The position numbers and the translations under genes are program-made. This document shows positions 1-6,057 of a DNA stretch of 11,518 nt, piece by piece. This DNA comes from Verrucomicrobiota bacterium. Lineage in GTDB: Bacteria > Verrucomicrobiota > Verrucomicrobiia > Chthoniobacterales > UBA10450. A model generated the notes under the pieces. The model did not search any database. It worked only from the letters and a program-made list of their open reading frames with translations, and was not told the DNA's origin. The stretch spans positions 22,409 through 33,926 of the forward strand of contig QHPZ01000055.1 in the NCBI GenBank assembly GCA_003219225.1, in the 5' to 3' direction. The stretch's first letter is position 1. The number at the start of each line of letters is the position of its first letter.

Positions 1-246
1 GATGCTTTGCCCTGACGCGGTTCCACTCACAACGTCGAAGCCGTAGGCGTGTCGCATCTTGGAAGGTGCATAGCCAACCGGCGTGCTGCTGATGAACGGC
101 ACAATGTAGAGCGGCGGCCGCGCCTCGATTGGAGGCAGCGGGCCCGGGAGTTCGGGCGAGTCTTGCGCGGACGCGCTCAAGGCAAAAGGGAAGACCAACA
201 GGCCCACAAAGGCGCCGATAAGTTTAGTTGCTGAAAACCTCGTCAT
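1..246 (-). CDS. Secreted peptidase, probably S53 (sedolisin) family, N-terminal part
   Basis: Only the first 82 residues are in the window; the gene runs off the left edge. The start is the ATG at 246. Residues 1-27 form a Sec signal peptide: a short basic n-region (MTRFSATK), a hydrophobic core and an ASA-type cleavage site just before QDSPE. A Pro-rich linker follows, then GYAPSKMRHAYGFD at about 58-71 and GTASGQSI at 75-82. The pattern Y-x-P-x-x-(I/M)-R-x-A-Y-G-F-D followed by G-x-G-Q-(T/S)-I is the start of the mature domain in many bacterial sedolisin-like (S53) peptidases, here without the long N-terminal propeptide. The catalytic residues lie outside the window, so the family call rests on this motif alone. 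No clear Shine-Dalgarno site is seen. The gene is in the same direction as the ABC operon, 150 nt downstream and beyond a hairpin, so it is probably a separate unit. Confidence 0.6.
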   Translation of the reverse strand, partial: MTRFSATKLIGAFVGLLVFPFALSASAQDSPELPGPLPPIEARPPLYIVPFISSTPVGYAPSKMRHAYGFDVVSGTASGQSI

Positions 247-377
247 AGAAGGGAATTTGGCAGAGGGAAAAAGCAACTCGCGCGCCACTGTGAGTCCCAT
301 TGAGCGTCCGATCGTAGCGGAACTCGGGTCGGATGATCATGCGCACTACCAAGGCAAAGATGGTTGCGCGCGCTGGA

Positions 378-395
378 GCGACCGACAACGGTCGC
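378..395 (-). terminator. Hairpin just after the ABC operon
   Basis: A perfect 7-bp inverted repeat, GCGACCG and CGGTCGC with a 4-nt loop, starts 1 nt after the TAA stop of the ATPase gene on the minus strand. The position suits a transcript-end hairpin that terminates or protects the operon mRNA. No T-tract follows (the next bases are TCCAGCG), so intrinsic termination is uncertain. The remaining ~130 bases to the peptidase start show no gene. Confidence 0.4.
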
Positions 396-396
396 A

Positions 397-1272
397 TTAA
401 CTGCCGTTATTGCCCGAGGCGGATTTGCCGGCGAAGTGCAGATGTTCGAGGATCTCTGCGCGCAGGCGCAGGAAATCGGCACTGCTGCGGTCGCGCGGGC
501 GATCGAGCTCGACCGGGATCGTCCATTCGATCCTTCCCGGACGCGGGCTCATGACCATGATGCGGTCGCTCATGTAGATCGCTTCGTCGATGTCGTGCGT
601 GACCAGACTCATGGTTGTCCGGCGCGACTGCCACAGGCGCAGCAGTTTCTCCGAGACAATTTCGGGCCGCACGCGCACGGCTCGCTCGGCCCGGCCGCCA
701 CGCCAGAGATGGAGCACTTCATCCTGCATGCGCATGCGGGTGAAGGCGTCGAGCGCGCCGAGTGGCTCGTCGAGGAGCAGCACTTTGGGATGATTGATAA
801 GCGCGCGGGCGAGCGCCACGCGCTGGGCCATCCCGCCGGAGAGATGATGCGGGTAAGCATCGGCGAACCCATCGAGGCCGACGAGCTCCATGAACTTCTG
901 CACCTCATCACGTTTTTCCTGCAGGACACCGCGGGCGACCAGCCCAGCTTCGATGTTTCGCCGAACTGTCAGCCACGGAAACAGATTCGGATCCTGGAAA
1001 ACGAGACCGCGTTCAGCGCTCGGGCCGCTGATTTGTTCAAAACCAATCGTGATCTCACCCGAATCCGGCGTGTCCAGTCCCGCAATCAGCCGAAGGAGAG
1101 TTGATTTCCCGCAACCGCTCGGACCGATGATCGCCACCAGTTCGCCAGCGGCGATGGATAAAGAGATTGAATCGAGCGCGAGCCGCGAAGCCGCACCGTT
1201 GCCCGGTGGACGAAAACTTTTTGTGACTTCGCGCACTCGAAGCGACGAAGTCTCTGCCCCAACCGTTACCAT
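397..1272 (-). CDS. ABC transporter ATP-binding protein, NitT/TauT (SsuB/NrtD-like) family
   Basis: This is the cytoplasmic ATPase that powers the importer encoded upstream. Of its 291 residues, Walker A GPSGCGKST is at 50-58, the Q-loop VFQDP at 91-95, signature LSGGMAQRVALARAL at 144-158, Walker B VLLLDEP at 164-170, D-loop GALD at 172-175 and H-loop VTHD at 224-227. The order and wording (LFPWLTVRRNI, DEAIYMSDRIMVM) match nitrate/sulfonate/taurine-type ATPases. The ATG at 1272 overlaps the permease stop by 7 nt and has an AAGGG Shine-Dalgarno site 9 nt upstream, so the start is well supported. Oddity: the D-loop to H-loop stretch is about 24 residues longer than usual. An Arg-rich segment (about 191-214) sits between two similar pieces, DEVLHLW and EKLLRLW. 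All catalytic motifs are intact, so the protein is probably active. Confidence 0.93.
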   Translation of the reverse strand: MVTVGAETSSLRVREVTKSFRPPGNGAASRLALDSISLSIAAGELVAIIGPSGCGKSTLLRLIAGLDTPDSGEITIGFEQISGPSAERGLVFQDPNLFPWLTVRRNIEAGLVARGVLQEKRDEVQKFMELVGLDGFADAYPHHLSGGMAQRVALARALINHPKVLLLDEPLGALDAFTRMRMQDEVLHLWRGGRAERAVRVRPEIVSEKLLRLWQSRRTTMSLVTHDIDEAIYMSDRIMVMSPRPGRIEWTIPVELDRPRDRSSADFLRLRAEILEHLHFAGKSASGNNGS

Positions 1273-2306
1273 TTAATGATTCCCTTTTGCCAGACGAGCA
1301 CAATGTCGCGGACCTTGAAGAGCAATGTCATCAGGCTCGAAAAAAAGCCCGCCATGATGACGAGCGCAGCGTAGACCTTGCCATATTCGGCCCACCCCTG
1401 TGCCCAACTCACATACCATCCAAGCCCCGACTTCACCCCGACTGATTCGGCGACAACCAAAGTCAAAAACGACGCGCCCAAACCCATGAACAATCCGATA
1501 AAAATGTTCGGCATTGCCGCGGGAATCGCGACGCGGAAAATCAGATAACTCTCCTTCGCACCGAACGTCCGGGCGACGTCGAGGTATGAAGCTCGCGTGT
1601 TCGAGATTCCCGATGCCGTCAGCATTGTTACTGGAAACCAGACGGCGAGCGCGATCAGGGCCGCCGATGAAACAGCGGTGGAGGGCGAGATCACCATGGC
1701 GAGCGGAATCCACGCCGTCGCCGGAATCGGCCCGACGATTTTCAGCACCGGCATTCCCCAGTACCGAATCGAGGACGACCAACCGATGCAGACGCCGCTG
1801 ATTAACCCAACGATGACGCCGAGCACGTACCCGTTCATCAACATCATGAGCGAGTGCCACGTGCTGTCGAACAACAGCCCGCGATCGTTGATCATGCTGT
1901 CGAGAATCGCAGCCGGACTGGGAAAGTACGGAAGTGGCAACAGCCGAAGTCCGGACGTGATCACTTCCCACAGACCGAGCAGCAGGATGGCGGCGGCAAA
2001 AATCGCAGACAGGTTGTGCATGCGCTCGCGTAAACCGGAAAAAAATGGATACAACGCGGCCCCGACCAACCCGGCGCCGAGCACAATGAAAAGGAAGAGC
2101 CAGTAGTACTGGCCCGCCGAAAGTTGATGTCGCGTGATAAAAAAATGTATGGCCAAGGCAATGCCGGCGGCGACGGGCACGAGCAGAAGCGTGTGTGGCC
2201 GCGATTTCGCTGTGGCCGCAGGAGCAACCAGGCCGTTTTCTGCGCCCGCGCGGTGTCCATTCGCGGCGACGGCGCGTTGCGGGAGTTCTTCGAGTGCGTT
2301 CGTCAT
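1266..2306 (-). CDS. ABC transporter permease, NitT/TauT (SsuC-like) family with extra N-terminal membrane segments
   Basis: This is the inner-membrane channel subunit of the importer, 346 residues from the ATG at 2306. The core (about 101-346) follows SsuC/NrtB-like BPD_transp_1 permeases: LLLGLWEVI, then LPYFPSPAAIL, then the cytoplasmic EAA-type loop around 240-268 (YLDVARTFGAKESYLIFRVA with a conserved G at 249), which docks on the ATPase. Before the core there are about 100 residues that SsuC lacks: a polar Ala-rich start, then hydrophobic segments near 40-58 and 67-88, probably two extra membrane helices. The ATG at 2306 forms an ATGA overlap with the stop of the small gene upstream, which points to translational coupling; no Shine-Dalgarno site is visible. 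A GTG at 2336 would add 10 residues but lies inside the upstream gene and is less likely. The gene's end overlaps the ATPase start. Confidence 0.9.
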   Translation of the reverse strand: MTNALEELPQRAVAANGHRAGAENGLVAPAATAKSRPHTLLLVPVAAGIALAIHFFITRHQLSAGQYYWLFLFIVLGAGLVGAALYPFFSGLRERMHNLSAIFAAAILLLGLWEVITSGLRLLPLPYFPSPAAILDSMINDRGLLFDSTWHSLMMLMNGYVLGVIVGLISGVCIGWSSSIRYWGMPVLKIVGPIPATAWIPLAMVISPSTAVSSAALIALAVWFPVTMLTASGISNTRASYLDVARTFGAKESYLIFRVAIPAAMPNIFIGLFMGLGASFLTLVVAESVGVKSGLGWYVSWAQGWAEYGKVYAALVIMAGFFSSLMTLLFKVRDIVLVWQKGIIKW

Positions 2307-2482
2307 TTTTGCGCAGCGATCATGTCTTTGTCGCACGACGCATCAGGATCGGCGAGGTTCGGCGCTTCCTGGTCAGGTTGATCATACATTTTTCGGACAC
2401 AGCAGCCGTCCCCATGCTTGAGGATCAATTCGGCATAAAGCCGTAGATCTTCGTCGGGATCAACCTGGCCACCTCCACTCAT
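2303..2482 (-). CDS. Small acidic Cys-containing protein of unknown function, embedded in the ABC operon
   Basis: This is a 59-residue reading frame, easily missed by length cut-offs. It starts at an ATG 23 nt inside the end of the binding-protein gene and ends with a TGA that overlaps the permease ATG (ATGA). A GAGGG Shine-Dalgarno-like sequence lies 8 nt upstream. This two-sided overlap is typical of a translated, coupled gene, and the frame fills what would otherwise be an odd 150-nt gap in a tight operon. The product has no signal peptide or membrane segment, so it is probably cytoplasmic. It is acidic (13 Asp/Glu against 6 Lys/Arg) and has three cysteines: a vicinal pair in GDGCC at 24-28 and C50. 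Residues 11-22 (EDLRLYAELILK) could form a helix. I do not recognise the family. A thiol or metal role, or help in transporter assembly, is possible but unproven. Confidence 0.7.
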   Translation of the reverse strand: MSGGGQVDPDEDLRLYAELILKHGDGCCVRKMYDQPDQEAPNLADPDASCDKDMIAAQK

Positions 2483-3467
2483 CCGTCACGCCCTCGAGAT
2501 GCTGGAAGGCGCGTTTCGCCAGTGCATCGGTATCGGTGGTGGGTGAAAGCATCTTGGCCTCCCTCATTTCCCGCGCCGCTGTGTAGAGTGTTTCCTCCGC
2601 AACCTTGACCGACGGAATGTACTTCAAGCGACTCAGAGCCACGGTATTTAGCTCGACCGTAGAAGCCAAATATTTCTTTTCTATCGCCAGCGCGGCGGCG
2701 GCCTTGGGATTTTGCTGCACCCAGACAGCGCCTCTTAGGATCGCGCGTGTCGCCCGCGCTGCGCTGTCGGGATTCGCGTCGATCCATTTGCCATTAGCGA
2801 TGATCTCACAGCAATACTCGCGGGCGTAAGGTTCGTCTGTCGCTTCGTCCATACCCTCAACGGTTCGGGCGGTCCCCTCCGCGATTAAGAGGCTGCCGAT
2901 CGGCTCGGCGTTGGCCACCGCATCGACTTCTCCCTTGCGCAAGGCCAGGCCGAGCTCGCCGGCTGGATAAACTTTCCAGGTGATGTCCTTGCCGGCATCG
3001 ACTCCGTGCGTTCCGAAAACACGGTTGGCGAAGACAAAGGGCGGCGTGCCCATCCCGGGCACTCCGACGCGTTTTCCTTTCAAGTCTTGGATCGTATGGA
3101 TGGGACTGTTCACGGCGGTTTGCACCCGCAGACAGCCAGTGTGCACTCCGCCAAGGAAACGCACGTCCAATCCCTGCTCGATTGGTTTGAGAAAATACAT
3201 CACCAAATGGTGCGTGATGTCGTAGGAGCCGAGCGCGAGATTATCCTTGTACTGCGCCCAACTGCATTTCACCAGCTCCGGCTCCAGCCCTTCGTCCTTG
3301 AAGAACCCTTTTTCGTAAGCGGTGTAGATTGGCGCTTCGCAAGTCAACCCGATAAAACCAATGCGGACGTGCTTTGAATTGACGATTTTGCTCGACGAAC
3401 TCTTTTTACAACCAGTGAACAACAAGGCGGACGCGGCAATGACCAAGACGAATATTCTGGTGTGCAT
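2460..3467 (-). CDS. Lipoprotein substrate-binding protein of an ABC importer (NMT1/SsuA/NrtA-like)
   Basis: This is the periplasmic ligand receptor of the importer, 335 residues from the ATG at 3467. It begins with a lipoprotein signal: MHTRIF, a hydrophobic core, and lipobox LFTGC with the lipidated Cys at 20, then a Ser-rich linker. The mature part has the two-lobe layout of nitrate/sulfonate/taurine binding proteins: VRIGFIGLTCEAPIYTAYEKG at the start, a first-lobe end with GVHTGCLRVQT around 107-116, DLKGKRVGVPGMGTPPF around 128-144, and GEVDAVANAEPIGSLL around 179-194. The mature protein has an unusual set of cysteines: C43, C68, C112 and the pair C219-C220. A TTG at 3494 would extend the frame by 9 residues. 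However, it lies inside the conserved upstream block that also precedes the porin gene, so it is more likely promoter DNA. The ligand cannot be told from the sequence. Confidence 0.88.
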   Translation of the reverse strand: MHTRIFVLVIAASALLFTGCKKSSSSKIVNSKHVRIGFIGLTCEAPIYTAYEKGFFKDEGLEPELVKCSWAQYKDNLALGSYDITHHLVMYFLKPIEQGLDVRFLGGVHTGCLRVQTAVNSPIHTIQDLKGKRVGVPGMGTPPFVFANRVFGTHGVDAGKDITWKVYPAGELGLALRKGEVDAVANAEPIGSLLIAEGTARTVEGMDEATDEPYAREYCCEIIANGKWIDANPDSAARATRAILRGAVWVQQNPKAAAALAIEKKYLASTVELNTVALSRLKYIPSVKVAEETLYTAAREMREAKMLSPTTDTDALAKRAFQHLEGVTDEWRWPG

Positions 3468-3489
3468 AAGGTGCGCAATTGAAGGCTGT

Positions 3490-3530
3490 GACAATACAGC
3501 AATAAGCTGAACCTATGGAAGCAAAATTTT
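3490..3530 (-). promoter_or_regulatory. Conserved promoter/operator block upstream of the binding-protein gene, with LysR-type box
   Basis: The first 38 bases of this block match the block at 5021-5061 at 31 positions, in the same orientation and at a similar distance (23 nt) from the next start codon. It contains a 15-bp interrupted palindrome at 3502-3516, ATAAG-N5-CCTAT on the plus strand. This fits both the T-N11-A rule and the ATAx-N7-xTAT form of LysR-type operators. Read toward the gene, TTCCAT, a 17-bp spacer and GTATTG could serve as a poor -35/-10 pair, suiting an activator-dependent promoter. Regulation by the LysR protein at 5115 is inference. Confidence 0.6.
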
Positions 3531-3542
3531 CGCAGCCACCGC

Positions 3543-4991
3543 TCAGAAGGTGACCATCGCCTGCACGTACCCGAACTCGGCGTCGTCACCCGCGCCGGAG
3601 TCGCTCAGATAATCACCGGCGAAGAAATGGCTGTAACCCGCCTGGAACGCGAGGCATTTGATCGGTTGAAAAGTAAACGTCAGATCGACTTCGGTCCCCG
3701 CGTAGTTGTCGGCGGCGCGAGCGAGCGGCGTCAGTGGGCGGACGCGGGAAAGCCCGTTCGCGCGGTACCAGGAATCATTCGTGGTTACCAGCCAGAAGGC
3801 GTTCGTCCAAACATCGACAGTCAATTTCTCGTGCGGCTTGACCCGCAAATCGAGCGCCGGGTTATGGATGTTCTGCCACGAGAACAGGTCCATGAAGCCG
3901 TAGAACTTGTGATTGGTCGGAAAGAGATTCTGAAACGTGCCGTCGTCCCCATCGGTCGGATCGTCGTCGCCGCTCGCGAAATTGTATTCCGCAAAAATCC
4001 GCGGCTTCCAGGGACAATCGTTAAAATTGTAACCGCCTCCTACGTGCATAGCGAAGGCAAGCAGATCGAGGCCGGCGACCGTGCCGGCCTGGAACGCGAA
4101 TTCGCCTTCGTATTCAAAACCACCCAGCTTCTTCGGATCAGCTTTGATACGTGTGCCCAAGGTCGCGAAGTCAGTCCGCTCGAGCGCACTCCCTCCGGCT
4201 GAGCCCGCCGGTGGTATCGTCAGGCTGCCTTCCACATTGGCGTCGTTGCCTCTGGCCTGGTCGAGCCCGAGCGCGTAAAAATCGAGCGTCACCGGTGCGA
4301 AGGCCCCGGTGGTGAAGTAGATCCCACTGAAGACGAGATCACGATGCAATTCGTCGCCGTTGAACAGATCGGATTGATTGAAAGAGTGCCGATCAATCAC
4401 CACCACGGTCGATGCGAATAGATCGATCGCGCTTGTTTTGCTCAGCTCGAAATGCAGTTTCGCCGCGTCAAACGTGCGACCAAAATTGTTCCAGTCCGAG
4501 ATCCCGACGAGCCGCTCCTCGCCATACGCGAGTGCCTGACGTCCCCCGGTCAGATTCCATTCTTTCGGGCCGAGCTGGATGTAACCCTGGCGCAGATCGA
4601 ACGTGTCGTCTCCTTCCGCCCCGAGCGCACCGGGAATGTTCGGACGGTCGGAAAAGAACTCACGTGTGTCCTGCCCCTGCGCGTAAAACTTTAGCCAGTC
4701 CACCGGCTTAAATGCCGCGCCGATGCGAAAGCGTTGCAACAGAAAGGAGTCGTCGGTCAACGAGTCGATGCTGTCGTCAAAGTCGAAATTGTTTTCGCGG
4801 GCTTCGAACCGGAGCCGGTCCTGGAGATCAAAACACAATTTGCCGTCGGCGAAGCAGAGCGGATTGGCCTCGGGCGCTTTCTGGAGAGTGATGGCCGGCG
4901 TGCGAGTCTCGCCGGCGAAAGAGATGCCGTTACAGCTCAACAGGATCGCCGCGACCGTGCCCGCGATGGTGCAGGAATGTTTCAGGTTCAT
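3543..4991 (-). CDS. Outer-membrane beta-barrel porin, alginate-export (AlgE-like) family
   Basis: This is an outer-membrane channel of 482 residues from the ATG at 4991. A signal peptide covers 1-26 with cleavage after SFA. The mature protein alternates polar and hydrophobic residues in strand-like stretches rich in Tyr, Phe, Asp and Gly, and ends in Phe (YVQAMVTF), the usual outer-membrane assembly signal. Features typical of alginate-export-domain proteins are FDLQDRLRFEARENNFDF near 54-71, WLKFYAQGQDTREFF near 99-113, GGRQALAYGEERLVG at 149-163 followed by DWNNFGRTFDAAKL, and FPTNHKFYGFMDLF in the second half. Two cysteines (46, 53) lie near the mature N terminus. Despite the family name, many members carry other solutes. 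Next to an ABC importer and sharing its upstream block, this one probably admits the same substrate. The frame stays open upstream to 5234, but that part lacks a signal peptide at its start and overlaps the divergent LysR gene. Confidence 0.85.
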   Translation of the reverse strand: MNLKHSCTIAGTVAAILLSCNGISFAGETRTPAITLQKAPEANPLCFADGKLCFDLQDRLRFEARENNFDFDDSIDSLTDDSFLLQRFRIGAAFKPVDWLKFYAQGQDTREFFSDRPNIPGALGAEGDDTFDLRQGYIQLGPKEWNLTGGRQALAYGEERLVGISDWNNFGRTFDAAKLHFELSKTSAIDLFASTVVVIDRHSFNQSDLFNGDELHRDLVFSGIYFTTGAFAPVTLDFYALGLDQARGNDANVEGSLTIPPAGSAGGSALERTDFATLGTRIKADPKKLGGFEYEGEFAFQAGTVAGLDLLAFAMHVGGGYNFNDCPWKPRIFAEYNFASGDDDPTDGDDGTFQNLFPTNHKFYGFMDLFSWQNIHNPALDLRVKPHEKLTVDVWTNAFWLVTTNDSWYRANGLSRVRPLTPLARAADNYAGTEVDLTFTFQPIKCLAFQAGYSHFFAGDYLSDSGAGDDAEFGYVQAMVTF

Positions 4992-5020
4992 TGAGGTTAA
5001 GGTTGCGATGCAAAGGGAGC

Positions 5021-5061
5021 GACAATACAACAATAGGCAAAACTTATGGAAGGAAATTCTT
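5021..5061 (-). promoter_or_regulatory. Conserved promoter/operator block between porin and LysR genes, with LysR-type box
   Basis: This is the second copy of the block at 3490-3530, placed 30 nt before the porin start and 54 nt before the divergent LysR start. The box at 5033-5047 reads ATAGG-N5-CTTAT on the plus strand, again T-N11-A. Beside it is a perfect inverted repeat, AGGAA-N4-TTCCT (5051-5064), found only in this copy. Position in the divergent region next to a LysR gene is the classic place for an LTTR operator that controls both its own gene and the target. This one probably serves porin activation and regulator autorepression. Confidence 0.65.
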
Positions 5062-5114
5062 CCTAAATCTGCGCCGTTGCATCTGGCACCCATGCCGGAC
5101 GATAATGCGGCCGC

Positions 5115-6026
5115 ATGACGCCTGATCCGCTGGAGATCCGCCACCTCCGCTACTTTCTCGCCGTCGCCGAGGCGAAAAGTTTCAGCCGGGCCGCCGATCA
5201 CCTCGGCATCTCTCAACCAAGTGTTTCGCAGCAAATGCGCGACCTGGAACCGAGCTTGCGCGTTTCACTTTTTCAGCGCCGCGGCAGGCGTATCCTGCTC
5301 ACGCCGCGCGGGCTCATTTTCGAGGAGCACGCCCGTGCTCTTCTGCGCGAGCTCGACAATTTTCTCGAAGACTTGAACAGCGAGCCGGGGCAGCTGCGCG
5401 GGGCGCTCACGCTCGGTGTAATCCCGGTGCTGAACGTTCCGCTCGTGCCCGATCTGCTTGGCTTGTACACGGCCGATCATCCCGCGATCAACGTCACGGT
5501 CGAGGAAATCTCATCGACCGTCATCGAAAACGCGCTCGAAGAAGGGCGCATGGACATCGGCCTCGGCTTTGTCACCCACCATTCGCCTCGTTTGCGCTAC
5601 GAACGGCTTTGCACGGACGAATTTGCCCTCATCGTTTCCGAGAACCACCCGTGGGCGAGGCGCCGCGCGATTCCTTTTGCCGAATTACATCAGCAGCGAC
5701 TCCTGCAACTCACCGATAGTTTCGTCATGCGCCGCATGACCGACGAGATTTGCCGTAACCATCACATCCGCCCGCGCAGCGTCGCCGAGATCAGTGCCAT
5801 CGAGACGCTGCTGCGCTCCCTCGAGCCGCTGCGCGCGGCCGCAGTCATGCCGAAGATCACCTTGCGCGGGCGCGAAGGTCTCAAATTGAAAGCCGTCCCG
5901 TTGCAGGGCAAAAAACTCGGGCTCGACATCGGGCTGTTGCGGCTGAGCGACTCGGCGGCCAACAGCGCAGTCGCGGCGTTCACCAGTCTCGCCAAGGCAA
6001 CCGTCCCGAAATTGATCGCAAAATAA
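5115..6026 (+). CDS. LysR-family transcriptional regulator, CynR-like
   Basis: This is a DNA-binding regulator of 303 residues, normal for the family. The N-terminal winged helix-turn-helix covers about 8-66, with LRYFLAVAEAKSFSRAADHL, GISQPSVSQQMRDLE and the wing LFQRRGRRILLTPRG. A linker helix runs to about 92. The effector domain starts at GALTLGVIPVLNVPLVPDLL (97-116) and includes EEGRMDIGLGFV at 142-153, LCTDEFALIVSENHP at 165-179 and ISAIETLLRSL at 226-236, a layout close to CynR. It is divergent from the porin gene, with the operator block between them, so it probably controls the porin and, through the second block, the ABC importer operon. The effector is unknown; it may be the imported solute. 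The ATG at 5115 is preferred because it gives a normal short leader before the helix-turn-helix. Confidence 0.92.
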   Translation: MTPDPLEIRHLRYFLAVAEAKSFSRAADHLGISQPSVSQQMRDLEPSLRVSLFQRRGRRILLTPRGLIFEEHARALLRELDNFLEDLNSEPGQLRGALTLGVIPVLNVPLVPDLLGLYTADHPAINVTVEEISSTVIENALEEGRMDIGLGFVTHHSPRLRYERLCTDEFALIVSENHPWARRRAIPFAELHQQRLLQLTDSFVMRRMTDEICRNHHIRPRSVAEISAIETLLRSLEPLRAAAVMPKITLRGREGLKLKAVPLQGKKLGLDIGLLRLSDSAANSAVAAFTSLAKATVPKLIAK

Positions 6027-6057
6027 ACGGCCGCGAAAACGCGCGCGATCAACCGGT

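Noticed and set aside
364..1104. Long open frame on the plus strand opposite the ABC ATPase
   Set aside because: It is the antisense of a gene with full ATPase motifs; its product resembles no known family and it has no upstream signals.
2307..2336. GTG start at 2336 for the permease
   Set aside because: The ATG at 2306 forms an ATGA overlap with the small gene, a better coupled start; the extra 10 residues look like out-of-frame small-gene sequence.
3468..3494. TTG start at 3494 for the binding protein
   Set aside because: It lies inside the block that is conserved upstream of the unrelated porin gene, so this is regulatory DNA; the ATG at 3467 gives a standard lipoprotein signal.
3627..4202. 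191-residue plus-strand frame opposite the porin
   Set aside because: It is antisense to a clear barrel protein, with no independent support.
6027..6057. Bidirectional terminator between LysR and priA
   Set aside because: Only a 4-bp CGCG-AAAA-CGCG stem and an AACCGGTT palindrome are present, with no T-tract; too weak to call.
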